Below are positions 50,101-62,157 of a stretch of 64,000 nucleotides of DNA, one piece after another (within the stretch, counting starts at the first letter, position 1; every line of letters begins with the position of its first letter). The position numbers and the translations under genes were made by a program. The notes under the pieces were generated by a model that searched no databases, had not been told where the DNA came from, and saw nothing but the letters and a program-made list of their open reading frames with translations. Source of the DNA: Oxyruncus cristatus (Eukaryota > Chordata > Aves > Passeriformes > Cotingidae). The stretch covers positions 372,325-436,324 of the forward strand of contig VXAY01001039.1 in assembly GCA_013399855.1 (NCBI GenBank), read 5' to 3'.

Positions 50101-51979
50101 GTATTATAACATTGTGGTATTTCTGTTGCTAAATGCAGTGAGGAAAATTATAACAAGTGCATCCCAGAAAATAGTTGAAATATGAAACAAGTTTCTGTTC
50201 TGTATGTAAAAAAAAAAAATCTTAATGTGATGCTGTATTAGAAATGTTAGATATCCCAATAGGTACTCCAGCTTAAATGTAAACAGGGAAAAAACCCCAC
50301 ATGTAAAAAAATTAACAAAAAAATCAAAAGGATTGTAATTTTTTGCCCCCAAAATTGGAGGCATTCTGTTTACTAATTTTAGAATTGTTCTAAAACTTGA
50401 AAAATCAAATTTATCTGTTTCCTTAGCTGCACTTAGGGGAGGGGGAAAAAGGGTAAGGGAAATGCCCTAAAATAAAAATTAATGAGGCAGGTTTTTGTTC
50501 TGATGCATCATTCAGTGTAAATCATGGAATATAGTATTCTAAATATAAGGGGAATAATAGCAGATTTTTGTGTTTAGTTACATAACCAATGATTCCCCAA
50601 CAAGCAACGGGTATAGGGGCTAGAGAATCTAATTAGACATGTAGATCAAGAAAAGAATAAGCAGTATACCAAGTATTTAAGAACACTGGGATTACAGGGC
50701 TAGTTATATACAATTTTAATTATTTGTACTTTGGTTTCAGTGGTTATATACTTGGGATAATTTGGCTTCATTTTTTTAATGATTCTGAAGTAAATTTGCA
50801 ATACTTGTGTTAGCTGGACTGTGACACAATCCAAAATGGGGATAAAAAAAGTGGAGAATATATGAGGTTTGGGTAGCCTGCGTACCAATGGATGTACACA
50901 AGAGCCAGTGCTTCGTGCCAGAAAAAGCTCCAGGTGCAAACCCTTATTCAGCCAGTAATAAGAAATGGTTCAATCCAAGGGCAGGTGTCAGCAATCCAGT
51001 GAAAGCAGGAAGGCAGAGAACTGTACACTAGAAAAATGACTACTCTTAGAAACTCAGTGAAGAACAGGTAAAGATAAAAGTGCAGGATCAAAGCTCCAGA
51101 GCCTTGCTGAAAACTGAAATATGAACATCAGATGTTCTCAAACGCCCTTTGAATGGATTTCAACATTAGAACCTCATGTTTATTGCACATACCCTAAAGT
51201 TTTGTTTGAAGATAAACCTTTCAAGTGGAAATCCATACCTTATTCACTGCCTCAGGTAGCTCTTAAACAGTTCCTTGTTGCCACCTTTATACAGTTTGTC
51301 TGACCTAACATTCTTCTCTTTGTGGCTCAACCAGAAATGTATGTTAGCTACGTCCTTATTTAATTGTCCTTTTGTGGCTCGTGCTTCTTGCTTACTTGCT
51401 TTGAAATGTCATAAGTATGAACCATTCTCTCCCCACTGTTCTGATATGTCCTAGGAAAATCTGTATCTAGTTTGTTGCTGAGCCACCCCTAACTGCAAAT
51501 ACAGGAAGTGTTTTTATATTCAAGGGCCCCCTTGCAGGTTTTCCAGAAAGAAGATATGCTGTGCTCTATTTGGATATAAGAACGCATTAAAAAAAACCCA
51601 GTATTTTTATAAAATACTATTGACTTTGGTAATCCCAGCAAAATTCAAGGTTGTTAAAACTCCTTCAGTGTAAGACAAAATAGAGTAAAAGCTGCCTTCT
51701 ATTTAAGGTTAAGGTTTCATTTTTAAACACACTGTTCTGTTCATAACATACTGTGTTGTTCTTGTGTATTCTTCAGCATGCAGAATCTGGGTTTTCAAAT
51801 ACAGTAATGATCTCTCAATCAACTCCAGTGGGATCTGAAAAATCTGTGCTAGCTTCTAAAAATTTAAAGGGAAAGCATTTTGTGTGGTCGAAATGGAATT
51901 AGAATACAGATAGGTGAGTTTATTTTTGCCGAGTGTGTTGAGCAGGTCATTGCTGAAATAGCTGTCTTTCTGATCTTTT

Positions 51980-51997
51980 ACCACAGTGCACTGTGGT
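51980..51997. repeat. Perfect 18-bp palindrome
   Basis: ACCACAGTGCACTGTGGT is exactly self-complementary with no spacer and has balanced base composition. That makes it less likely to be a low-complexity accident than the palindrome at 30005. It could be a dimeric protein-binding site; no known factor is assigned. Confidence 0.9.
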
Positions 51998-53617
51998 GAA
52001 GCATGTAAGGCTCTTCCCAGGTTAAAAAACATATAGTGCAGGCTCTCTGCTGCCTCAGTTCTGCAGAAGTGTCAGAGGTAGAGGAAAAATGTTTTTTATA
52101 CATTTCACTAAATGCAAAGCTCAGGTGATTTTTATTTCGCACCGTAACTATATTGCCACTGCTTTCTTTTAGATTTTATATCAAGTTGATTGCTGTCTTT
52201 ACTGAAAAAAATGATGCCTTCATATAAAATGCACAAAGCTTTAAGGAGTTTGTCTACACCAGATTTTGTGTTAAATTCCAAGTTAATTGTCAAGTAATGT
52301 CAGGTACTCAACATGTCCATAAAAGCTAGTATGACACTCTATACATGTTTGCCCTGGGGTATGCATTTTTAATGATATTATAGTTCTCTAGAACAGTAGT
52401 CAGAAATCAGCCATTTGTAGTAGCTATTGGAAGCACTTTGGACAATTAATGTATAATGTTGTGATTCTCAGTTTTGCCTTAATACACCATACCTTACTCC
52501 CCTGTCTCTTACTGACAAGGACTGGACCTTCATTGTTGTAAGTCAGTGTTGTGCTCCAGGCCTGATTTCTGTCCAGTGGCAACAAATTTAGAAGCCACTT
52601 TTCTGCAACAGGCCCACAAGTTAGTACCTGATGTTGTGTAGAAGGTGCAAAAAACCCACAAAAACAACCCTACGTTCATCCTTGATGAGGAGTGCTCCTC
52701 ACAGGAAAATCCCATGGTAACACCTACAAATGCTGACAGCTGAGTATCTCTTACAGCATAAACTTCCCTTTGCTGAGTGCAGGGGAATCAATATGCTTCC
52801 ACTTCCTGGGTTTCTGACATCAGAATGGCCAGTCCTTGGATTTGTCCAGGTGAAGCCTTTTTCTCCCCCTTCTTTTTCTTGACCAAAGGGGTTTTTTTCA
52901 AGGCTCTTTGTTCCCCCGCAGGATAGACAAGAATCATTCAGTTTGGACTGTGTCCATCATTTGTATCTGGGTCAAATAACAGTAATAAAAGGAATCCTAT
53001 TCTGATAACCAGCAGACTAGAATAGTCCAGATACACTTTTGCTCCAGATTTGCATCAGGAAATTAGATAAAACAGAATTATGAATGGCAGACTGTAAGAA
53101 ACAAATGACTGGCTATGAGAAAGTTTATGACTGTATATGTCCTCTGCTTCTGATCATGCTCTCTTGCCTACAGTACCTACTCTTTTGTCCCTGGGTTAGT
53201 TAGTTGCTAGTAGATGTAGCATATCTCACTCCAGCATCCTGTGTATTCCATGTATTTTTTTATTCCTTTGTTTTGCTTGTATTTTGGTTCTACTATAAGC
53301 ATTTGTTTACATTTGTCTTAAATATTTCTCCAAATACTCTGTTGAGGTGAATGGTACCTTAAACGGTGTGAAATCTGAATCCTGAATTCTGATAAGCAGA
53401 CCTGCAGAAAGATCAAGGACCTGGACTTGGTGAAGGCTTAAGCTTGAGGAACAAAAACTTAAGTTTAAGAAACCTTAAGGAAAAGAGGAAAATCCCCAAA
53501 TTAAAGAAATTAAAATCTCAGCAGTACTTCTCTTAATGTTTGTTTCTTAGAATGCAGCCTACTTGCTTCCAAGGCACTGTCCACTTTCCAAATTAAACCT
53601 TATTTGGAACTTTGAAA
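51998..53617. other. Non-coding single-copy DNA, no gene seen
   Basis: No supported gene or transposon. Only short frames such as 52530-52715 (minus) occur, with no known domain. Confidence 0.5.
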
Positions 53618-53757
53618 GGTAAAAAAAAAAAAAAAATACTACTTTCTTTTTTTTTTTTTTCCCAGCCCAGGAAATCTAGGCAACAGNAGGTAAAAAAAAA
53701 AAAAAATACTACTTTCTTTTTTTTTTTTTCCCAGCACAGGAAATCTAGGCAGCATGG
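53618..53757. repeat. Tandem duplication of about 71 bp, possible assembly error
   Basis: Unit 1 (from 53618) and unit 2 (from 53689) share GGT, a long A-run (A16 versus A15), TACTACTTTC, a long T-run (T14 versus T13), then CCCAGC, CAGGAAATCTAGGCA. Differences are the run lengths and a few substitutions (CCCAGG versus ACAGG; CAACAG versus CAGCAT). The ambiguous base N at 53687 lies exactly at the end of unit 1. The A-run and T-run within each unit are mutually complementary. Confidence 0.9.
53687..53687. other. Single ambiguous base N
   Basis: The only isolated N in the window, at the junction of the two duplicated units. Confidence 0.99.
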
Positions 53758-54292
53758 ATTTCTTGGAACAGGTCCTGCATTTTCCAGCAGCGGTCATTCG
53801 TGATAGCTCTGCCACGTGAAGGGCTGTTTGCTCAGCTAGTGCGTGTAGCACATTCAGGGCACTAATTCACTAAGAGACAAAGGGTGACTGGCTACAGAAT
53901 AGCCAAATCCTTCCTAAGTTTTCATGCTCATTACTATGTGAACTCTATCAAGACTGCAAGCTAGCACAGAATATTGACAGCATGAAACGTTGAGGAGCAC
54001 ACCTGCATTTTGGCAAATTAGATTTACTATCTCATCCTATCTAACAGACCATTTAGAGGTCTGCCCCTGAGACACATCTTTTTAGCTGAGCATCTACCAT
54101 CTTCTTGTAATGTTTTTATCTTCAGTCTGAATGGTCACAGCTTTATAAACATGCTTCTCTGTACTTTAATTTTTTTGTTGCTGGAAAAAAAATATTCTGG
54201 ATAGATAGTACTGTAGTTACTGCAGTTGCTCAGAAAAGGCAAACAAGGAACTGCATTGAAATGTACTTCTGGACAAATCTATCAGTTTATTT

Positions 54293-54368
54293 TTATATAT
54301 ACACATACACACTTTTGTGTGTGTATATATACATATATACCCTTACATTTATACACACATACACATAA
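54293..54368. repeat. Compound (TA)n/(CA)n/(TG)n microsatellite with dyad symmetry
   Basis: Alternating purine-pyrimidine sequence throughout. ACACAC at 54307-54312 and GTGTGT at 54317-54322 flank TTTT and form the core of an imperfect hairpin whose arms continue as TA-rich repeats. Confidence 0.85.
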
Positions 54369-55405
54369 AAACGCACTGTCCCAAATGGGCCGATGTGTGC
54401 AGCATTGCAAAATAGATCTGCCATCATCCCTGACAGGCTGCTGGAAATGGAGTTGATTGAATATGACTCAGACCCTCAGTCTCATTGTCCAATTCATCAG
54501 TGAATGCACTGCAGGCTCATTGATTATATGTAAGACCAGCAGGAATGCTTGGCTTGCTTCATGGGGCTGCCTGTATTGAGCTATTATAAACACTCTCTTC
54601 TCTACTGTGTTCATGTAAATAAGTTCAGGTCACTTAGAATTGACAACTTAGACACAATTTTTATGAATATAAAAGAAAAGGAGGAAGAAATGCAGGGAGA
54701 GTTCTTTCCATGAAGAAGATGGTTTCAGCCAGAACTGAGCCCACAGACTAAAAAATCAGCTAGTTTTTAGATTTTTATTAATATTTTGAAATAAATTTCT
54801 GACTGGTAGGTGTTCCAGATGGAGTAGCTGTTCAATATTTATTTTTTGTGAGTGACAGTGAGTGTATCTGCCTGTGGGGTAGAACTTAGACTAAAATTCC
54901 AAATTATCAAAAGATTGCGAGGGGAAATGGTTTTCCATGGGCAGTGTGATGGTACACCACATGAAAAAAAATCTGAAAATATTTTTCTGCTAATAATTAT
55001 GCACATGGATATAAGTAAACCTCAGTTTTTGCCATAGTGAACTGGTTTGTTACTATTCCAAGCCTATTCTCAGGAAAACAAAATCTCTTTAACTAGAAAC
55101 AGTAGATGTCATTGCACCTTTCATTTCTGTGTCCTGGTGTCCCTGGAGAAGTTGGTATGGTGGGTGGAACAGGCTTACTCATGTTCCTGACTCAGGGAAG
55201 AACAACAGAAGCCCTTTGCTGGCCGCTGTTAGTCCCACAGGCTCTATTTATTATTTCATTGTGTCATATGGCCCACTGGCAAAATATACAGAAAAAATTA
55301 CTGGTTTACAGTGTGATCTTGCTACTTTCAGATGTGCACCCCCGGGAAAATGGCACAATGGTATGAAAAGCTACAGTACCTGTTATTAGTGGTCCGGTGG
55401 ATTGT

Positions 55406-55520
55406 GGGATTTTGTTCTGTTGTTTTGGTTGGTTAGGTTTTGTTGTTGTTGTTGTTTGTTTGTTGGGGTTTTTTTATTTGGTTTGTTTTCTTTTGTGTGG
55501 ATTTTTTTCTTTCTTTCTTT
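55406..55520. repeat. T/G-rich low-complexity tract with (GTT)n and (TTTC)n
   Basis: Contains five GTT units near 55440-55456, TTTG units, then TTTC units near 55508-55520. The plus strand contains almost no A or C until the TTTC part. Confidence 0.85.
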
Positions 55521-55560
55521 TCTTCAAGACGTATGTTATTTCTTCAAGTGATATGTTATT
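55521..55560. repeat. 20-bp tandem duplication
   Basis: TCTTCAAGACGTATGTTATT (55521-55540) and TCTTCAAGTGATATGTTATT (55541-55560) are adjacent and identical at 17 of 20 positions. They directly follow the low-complexity tract, suggesting replication slippage. Confidence 0.85.
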
Positions 55561-56029
55561 CCCTCTGTAATCAGGCTGAATTTTAAAAGTTTTCTGCCGC
55601 ATTCTGACCTTCACAAAATATTATGTGAAATATTTGTCAGTGGGGACAAGAGAGTATGTAATGAAACATTATCAACAAAATCCCTCATCTGCATTCCATT
55701 TTGGGGAAAAGAAGATGGAATGTCAAGGAACACCTTCTTTTTCACATCCATATATATAAAATATGTTATAATATTTGTTTGCTAAGCATTGAAAAAAATG
55801 CAGAAATCTCTTGCAATCACATGACATGACAGACAACCTTTAATGTTGGCATTTTTTAACTTATGGGATTTATGGAGTTCTCTGTAGCCAAAATATTTCA
55901 TCTACTCCTGCTGCTAAGGAGCCAGAAGCCCCAGTGAGAAGGAAGAGACCAGGGTTGTTATAAGAGCAGCCTGAATTTACCAAGTAGGTTACAAGCTTCT
56001 TGAAACACAGTGTGCTATTGCTGTTTGCA

Positions 56030-56480
56030 CTGATCTCATTAGTTTGTTTACATATCCTGATTTTGCTCGCTCCCTGACCAACTCCCTGTACCTTAAGTTT
56101 TCAGAGTGTTTGTTTCAGTGCTGCTTACTCAGAGAGAACAAACAATCCAAGCAGCCAGTGGAGTTTGCGAAATCCCCTGTTCATGCCTAACTCTCACGCT
56201 GCCTGGAATCAGGCTCTGAAAAAGTGAACTGCCTACTTTCCACTTCTGTTTGTTTTTAAATGCCAAGTCATTAGTCCTGGGATGCCCAGCCTTCCGCCTA
56301 TCTCTGGTGCTGAAGGAGTGTTTGTTTTTTCATGACTTTTAAAGAGAATGTTCATGCTGACTGACAGGCTCTGTATGTTGTCTTGCCAGCTCGGTAGCTC
56401 AAATATCACGTTTAGGTGCAGGATCTTCGAATTGTTGACCCCACGGTTCTAAATGTAAGTTTGTATTCTGAGTTTAACCG
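56030..56480. promoter_or_regulatory. Candidate conserved non-coding element
   Basis: About ten CpG in 450 bases by eye, more than its surroundings, with little low-complexity sequence. A forkhead-type TGTTTAC (GTAAACA on minus) is at 56045-56051, and several AACAAACA/TGTTTGTTT stretches occur. No open frame crosses it. That combination is seen in distal enhancers, but motifs this short occur by chance; the call rests mainly on composition. Confidence 0.2.
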
Positions 56481-56911
56481 GTCTAAAACCGTGAAAGTTC
56501 TCACAAAAAGCAACCTTTTGCCTGCTTAGTGCTTTATTCTAACCAGTGGGGGGAAAAAGGAAAGTCAAACATCTACTATCTTAAGTATTCAGTGGGTTAG
56601 ACAAAGACTGCTTTTATTAGAAAAAAATGAAATCTCTGTTCATGATGGTGTATGTATTTTGGCGCATTCCTAATTTTTTACCCTATGCCACTACTTTGGA
56701 TTTGTACTTAGGTGATCCTTTCAGAAAGACCAAGTGTCCTTGTGAAACCTCATGTTGGCAAGTCGTGCAGGTTGGGTTTTCATTTGTGTATCCAATAATT
56801 TCCTGTCATCTCTTAATGGGTAGTATTCTGGACTATTGTCATGGTACAAAGTATTACAACTGAAATTAGCACCTGAGGTGAAAGGCTTCCTGGTTATGTT
56901 TTTACCATTTT

Positions 56912-56942
56912 CTTTTTTTTTTATTTTTATTTTTATTTTTAA
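56912..56942. repeat. T-run and (TTTTA)n repeat
   Basis: A T10 block followed by three TTTTTA-type units. On minus this supplies the Lys/Asn-rich end of the frame at 56902-57171. Confidence 0.85.
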
Positions 56943-57633
56943 TTACCTGTTTTTCTGCATTTTGTGGATTCCTGATCTGTTTAAATATGATAGTACCTAG
57001 AACTTGATATTGAACTGTTAGAAAATTGACAAAACAGAAGAATATAAATGCTGCAAATGAGCAATTCAGCACAGCCTTCATACTGGAGAATTTAAAATGC
57101 CAGAAGTACCAATTTCTCATATCTAAATTGGAAAGGTGGATGGATCTTTTAGAAGCTTTGGTAAACTTCAAAGAAACTTCTGAACGTTCATGCGTTTAAC
57201 AGAGGTAAAGCCAAATTTCAGACACTTTGGGATTCCCTTGTTAAATGAACAGCATTAAAGCCAGTGCCCCATTGAGATGAGAAACTGTGTTATTGAGTGC
57301 ATTGAACTGTTTGGCCTGGGCAATGGGGACCCTCCGGAGTGGCCCAGAGCAGATCCTTCAGGAAGCAAGCTGTTGTCATGGCTTCAGATTCCTCCCTAAT
57401 GTTCAGTTCACAATAGCAGAAGGATTAAGTGTTTCAAGGAAGGGCTTGAAATTGAGTTTGTGGTGAGGTGGAGAAAGGGGGTTCAGAACAATCTGTGCTG
57501 GCTGCTTTCCAGCAGGGGATATACATAATGGCAGATGATGTCACGTAGTGGAAAATGCAGAAAAATTCTTTAAACAGTAAAAAACAGGGTAGTTGCTGAA
57601 AACCAGGGATAGATGTTGTGAAAATGGACTATA

Positions 57634-57653
57634 TGTGTGTGTGTGTGTGTGTG
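57634..57653. repeat. (TG)10 microsatellite
   Basis: Ten perfect TG units, continuing imperfectly as TATATGTGCGTGCATAC. A likely polymorphic marker. Confidence 0.95.
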
Positions 57654-60600
57654 TATATGTGCGTGCATACATGTTTATAACATATTTCTTCCTTGCCAGT
57701 TTCCAGGAAAGTGGTAAGAGACAATAATACCTTTACACAGTCAATGACTGTGGCAGCAGTATGAAATGGGCAGAAATGGATGGATTGTGTTCAGCCTCTG
57801 CTTCCTTCAAGCTTTTCATTACAGCATTGTAGATTACTGCAACAAAAATGTGATTCAGTTAAAAAACTGACATTAAACAAAGCCAGATGTACTTAAGTAG
57901 CAAAATATCCAGAAGAAATGACTTAACATACAAGCTATGTGTGGATTAATGTAACTCCCTGATCCTCCCGCTACCCGATATCTCTCTCCTCCCTTCAAAG
58001 AAACCCAAAATGAAAACAAAGCAGAGGAGGAAAAAAAAATCCCAAACCCATAAAACCTAAGACTTGCAGCCAAGCCAATCACCGTAAGGCAATTTGCTAA
58101 TGGTTTTGGCAGAAATGATCCTGTTCAGCTTGTCTTCCTGCCATGCTAGAAAGCTAGCATTTATCCATATGTGAAATGTTTTATTTCATCTAACAATATT
58201 TGAATATGTTTTCATCTTTTTCCTGAAATATGAGGAGAGATCTTAATTTCACTGTTGTAGCAGAGAAAAAAATTTGCTTGAAAAGCAATGTACTTTTTAT
58301 AGTTAAGAGAAACCTATTGTTATCTCAAGTCTTAACAGTACAACTTGGAAGCAGCCTGGGTTATTTCCAAGCTCTCAAAAGATATTTCAGATACCAGATC
58401 ATATGTTTTTACCATGAAACTGTAAGAAACTTGGTCAGAAAAATTTAATCGGAACAGTAAATATGAAAATGTCACTGATATGAGTGGTGATAAGGGAAAC
58501 GACATTGCCATTCTGGATCTTTCTTGACGTAATTTTTACTGTCAGAGGTGTTTATACACAGGTGTGTCACAATTTTTGTTGCAAGGAATTGTTCAAATTG
58601 CATTTGGGCAGTGGAGATTGTGACCTCTGTTGTAACTCATTAGGCCTGCAGAGAACTCCATGTACATTTAATATCCGGAGCTTGACATGATGGCTCCCAG
58701 ATGCTCAGAAGAGAAAGCCCCTCAGATGATGACACAAAGAAAGAATGGAACACTAAAACCTTGGGTTCAGTTTTTGATTTTGTTTATTTTATTAAGAATT
58801 TAAACATGCAATTTATTTCAGTTAATTTAATTACCTGTCAGGAAAGATAGTTTGTTCTAGGTACCTATATGTTTCAAGAGCCTCCAACAAGTATACTGGA
58901 CTGTTATTCAAGGGGGAAAGGGCTGGAATTCAAATCTATTTTTGCAAATCTAATTGGTCGTAGTCTTCTGCTAACAGAAGTAAATGTTTCTTTAGTACAT
59001 AGGTATTCCAGTAAGTTCAATTATTATTCTTACTTCTGATGCTTAATTGGCTCTCCTTAGGTTGATCAGAAGGGAAAAAAAATTACTAATTGGATCCTTG
59101 TTCTGGGTATGTTTTTTCTACTCCTGCTCCATCACAGTCTACTGCTTCCTTTCACATTCTGTGTACTCATGTGGTAGGTATATACCTACCACTGGAAGAT
59201 ACCTCTCTAATAGAAAAAAAATTACTTGGTATGGTAACTGAGAGATCTTTTTTTATGAAACTTGTTACAGAAGTACTAGCTGTGTGCAAAGAAGAAAGTG
59301 ATATGGGGAAACTACTTTAACGCTGCATCAGAGGGGAGGAGAGGACTACAGGGATGCAGAAAATCACTAAAATAAGTACAGTTGTATCATTTCTCTCCAG
59401 TCTCCTTGCTTTTCATGTACTTGTTCACTTGAGAAGAGGAAAACTTGATTAAGGATAACTGCTGGTGCTAGACTCCTGTGGCAAAAATAAATAAGTAAGT
59501 CCAAACTGTTCCTTCTAAATGCTCTTGAGCACTCTGTTGTTAGCAGCTGGGTTGTTGCTGGTGTAATGACCCTCTGTAAATTCATTTAAAGGCACTAATT
59601 AAGAAGATAAAATTATGACTTGCTTGTGTATGCACCAAGGCAAATTGAGGGAAATAGCAAATATCAGAATGCATTATTTAAATGAAAAAAACAGCAAAGT
59701 AGTAGTGACTGAGTTAAATGTGATCCCTGCTGTGTCTCATTTCCTAAACCCAGGATATTTTGTCTGCTATAACATCTGTTTTTTCTATTTTCTTTGCTCA
59801 ATACAGAGATCCCATAGCTGCTTTTGATTTCTGACAAGTATTGCCAGGTATTTTTTCAATTTTCACTGTAGTTATTGTTTAGAATCAGCAATGTTGGGGT
59901 TTTGGTATCCACTTGAATGAGGAAATACAAACCTCCAATTTTTCTTTTACAGTGTCTCCATGGCATTTGGCTTTCAAGTTTAATGATGAAGGAGGTCAGG
60001 TTCAAAGGGTTTCATGGATTTTATGACTTTCTAGTTAGCATTAGAAAAAGTATGGTAGAGGTGGTTGAAAGCCGGAGTTTTGGTATTGTTGTTTTCTTCT
60101 GTTACAAAGGAGAAGCAAAAGCTTCTGTTTGCTTCTTTAATTAAGAACTATAACATGTGATGCACTTTAATTCCTATAACTTCTGGTTTTTATCTTGAAG
60201 ATGCTGTTAGAGCGACGCAGTGCAAGTATGATGTATGGGTGGTTAAGACAGGGGGAGTTTACCTTGTAGAGCCCTCTGCAAGATATATAAACATTCAGAA
60301 AGAAAAGTCTTTTGAAACAGATTTCCTTCCTCAGGGCTCTGTACAGCTCTACTTTTCCTCTCTTTTTCCATATGCTAATTTCTGTTCACAGCTCTTGCCC
60401 CTGTTTTGCAACAGAATCTCTGCTTCTTCACTTTCCTTACAGTTCTTGAGCATTTGCAGTCACTGCTCACTTTTACAAGGGATAGCATAAAAGAGTAGTA
60501 AGTGTGAAAAATGGCAGCAGTACTGGAAAGGGGGAAGGAAGGTGCTATCTGACCATTATCTTGCATGTCAACCAACTACTGTGTCTTCAGTCACTCCTAA

Positions 60601-62087
60601 TTTCTCAATATGGATTATCTGAGCAGTTGTTTGAACAAAAACCTTGCTTTATAGCAGTGAGCTGTTCAAGGTGTGGGTCTTATCACTGAAAGTGGAGAAC
60701 CTGCAGTAAATTTTAAGACAGATGTGGAAATGACAGAAATGAACCATAGTTTTTGTTTGCTCTTCTCAGTGAAATTTTACCACTTCCTGATATATTCTCT
60801 GTTTTGAGGGCATAAGACAACAGCAGTATCGCAATGGTTTTTGCAGAAGTAATATTTGGTGGGTATGTAGGGCCAGATTTTTGTCACTCTCTGATCATTC
60901 TCCAGGTAGGATCTGGCCTTTTTAAATTTAGTTGCTATTTGGTTCAAGTGATAAAAGATAATACTTTTTAAAAGTTAACGTAAGTAAGGTTAGAAAAAGA
61001 TCAGAAGCTTAAAGAATTAAAATCTTTAAGACTGGAGCATCTTGTCCTTCATTCATATTAAACCAAATTTATGAAAATTGAGAACTGATTCATTCTCTCA
61101 GTGTTTTGAGCCTGATATTTTCACGTTATCCTGTGTAATTTATAACTGCTTTTACTTGTATTTAATAAACTATGAAAAAGTGTTGTTCTGGGTAAGAAAT
61201 ACTATGTTGTAGTCCATTGCCATTTCCTAAATACATGAGATGAAACGCAGAAGAGAAGTTCCGGATTCGAGTTGGTGTTTATCTATTTTATCTTGTGGAA
61301 TTGAAGCTATATGTACTATTCTGTCCTTGGTATGATTACATTATGAGCATGTTGCATGCTTCAAAATGACAGATATTGTAGTTTCAGTGTGTGTAAGACT
61401 GATTTCTCATGATTCAAACAGAAAATCTGGCTTCACTGATTCCTGAGCACAGAGTAACAAATGGTGACAATGCTCCCATTAGCGACCTGAAATTACCCTA
61501 TTGGGTTCGATCAGCAAAGTCCAGTTTCTCCAAGACATTGCTTTTTTCCAAGGAATAATCTGTCATCCTTCTTACATTTATTGACTTATTATTTTTATTT
61601 TTCACTTAAGAGTTACTAGAGTTACCTGTGGGGCTTTTTTTCATTGTGCTTTTGCAGATGATTACTCTGTAATATCATAATTATAGGACAAGTTATAAAC
61701 TAAAGAGACTAAACAAATTATTTCCATCACATGATAAGCATTGTGTTTACAAGAATGAATTGCAGTTCCAGTTTCTTAAGTTAGGCTGTTTACTTCGATG
61801 TGTTTGAATTTAAGACAGAATTTGATTGTTTACTAGCAACAAGTATACCTTCAATGAAAGTGTCATCAGTATTTATGCCTTAATATGGTACTTGAAGGAG
61901 TTTCAAGAATCTTCAACCATTGAATCTTGGCCTATCTTGGACAATTAACAGGAGAAAGTTGTTCTAAAAAACAATGAACATGACAAACCATTTATGTTTT
62001 CTTAGTCCATTTTAAGGAAATGCTCTGTGCCTTAATTTTTTTATTATTGGTCTCTGAAGCACTGTGGTACAAACTAAAGCTTTCCAG

Positions 62088-62157
62088 CAGTGGCAAGTTG
62101 GACTCGATGATCCTTGTGTGGGTCTCCTCCAATCTGAAGAATTCTATGATTCTACAA
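62088..62157 (+). mobile_element. CR1 LINE 3' terminus
   Basis: AGTTGGACTCGATGATCCTT near 62096-62115, then GGGTCTCCTCCAATCTGAAG and ATTCTATGATTCTA at 62141-62154, matches the avian CR1 3' end (consensus TTGGACTTGATGATC...GGTC..TTCCAACC...ATTCTATGATTCTATG). CR1 ends in short ATTCTATG-type repeats rather than poly-A, and two such units are visible. Only the last approximately 70 bases are present, a typical 5'-truncated insertion. Divergence is moderate. Confidence 0.86.

Larger units (their letters stand above)
44061..51979. other. Non-coding single-copy DNA, no gene seen (small gap inside)
   Basis: No supported gene. A 7-bp hairpin (CCTTAAC...GTTAAGG) lies at 44459-44479. The frame at 44587-44838 includes a CAG followed by GTAAAAGT at about 44659-44669 that would serve as a splice donor, but an in-frame stop just upstream and no homologue leave it unsupported. 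The 122-codon minus frame at 49546-49914 is Cys-rich in its middle but matches nothing I know. I recognise no transposon. Confidence 0.5.
53758..56029. other. Non-coding DNA with simple repeats, no gene seen
   Basis: No supported gene. The overlapping plus frames at 55106-55366 and 55129-55389 match no family I know. The simple repeats at 54.3 and 55.4 kb are listed separately. I recognise no transposon. Confidence 0.5.
56481..62087. other. Non-coding DNA with simple repeats, no gene seen
   Basis: No supported gene. The frames at 56627-56863, 58230-58448, 59047-59320, 59917-60144 and 60239-60490 (plus) and 56902-57171, 57873-58082, 59367-59585 (minus) match no family I know. A 7-bp hairpin with 4-base loop (ATGCTAG...CTAGCAT) lies at 58143-58160. 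I recognise no transposon until the CR1 end. Confidence 0.5.

Noticed and set aside
53618..53757. Miniature introns, suggested by GGTAAAA followed by T-run and CCCAG
   Set aside because: The interval is about 40 bases, too short for a vertebrate intron, and the sequence is a homopolymer-rich duplication.
61480..61513. GGGTTCGATC resembling a tRNA B box with TAGCGACCTGA upstream
   Set aside because: The distance between the boxes is only about 24 bases and no tRNA stems can be drawn.
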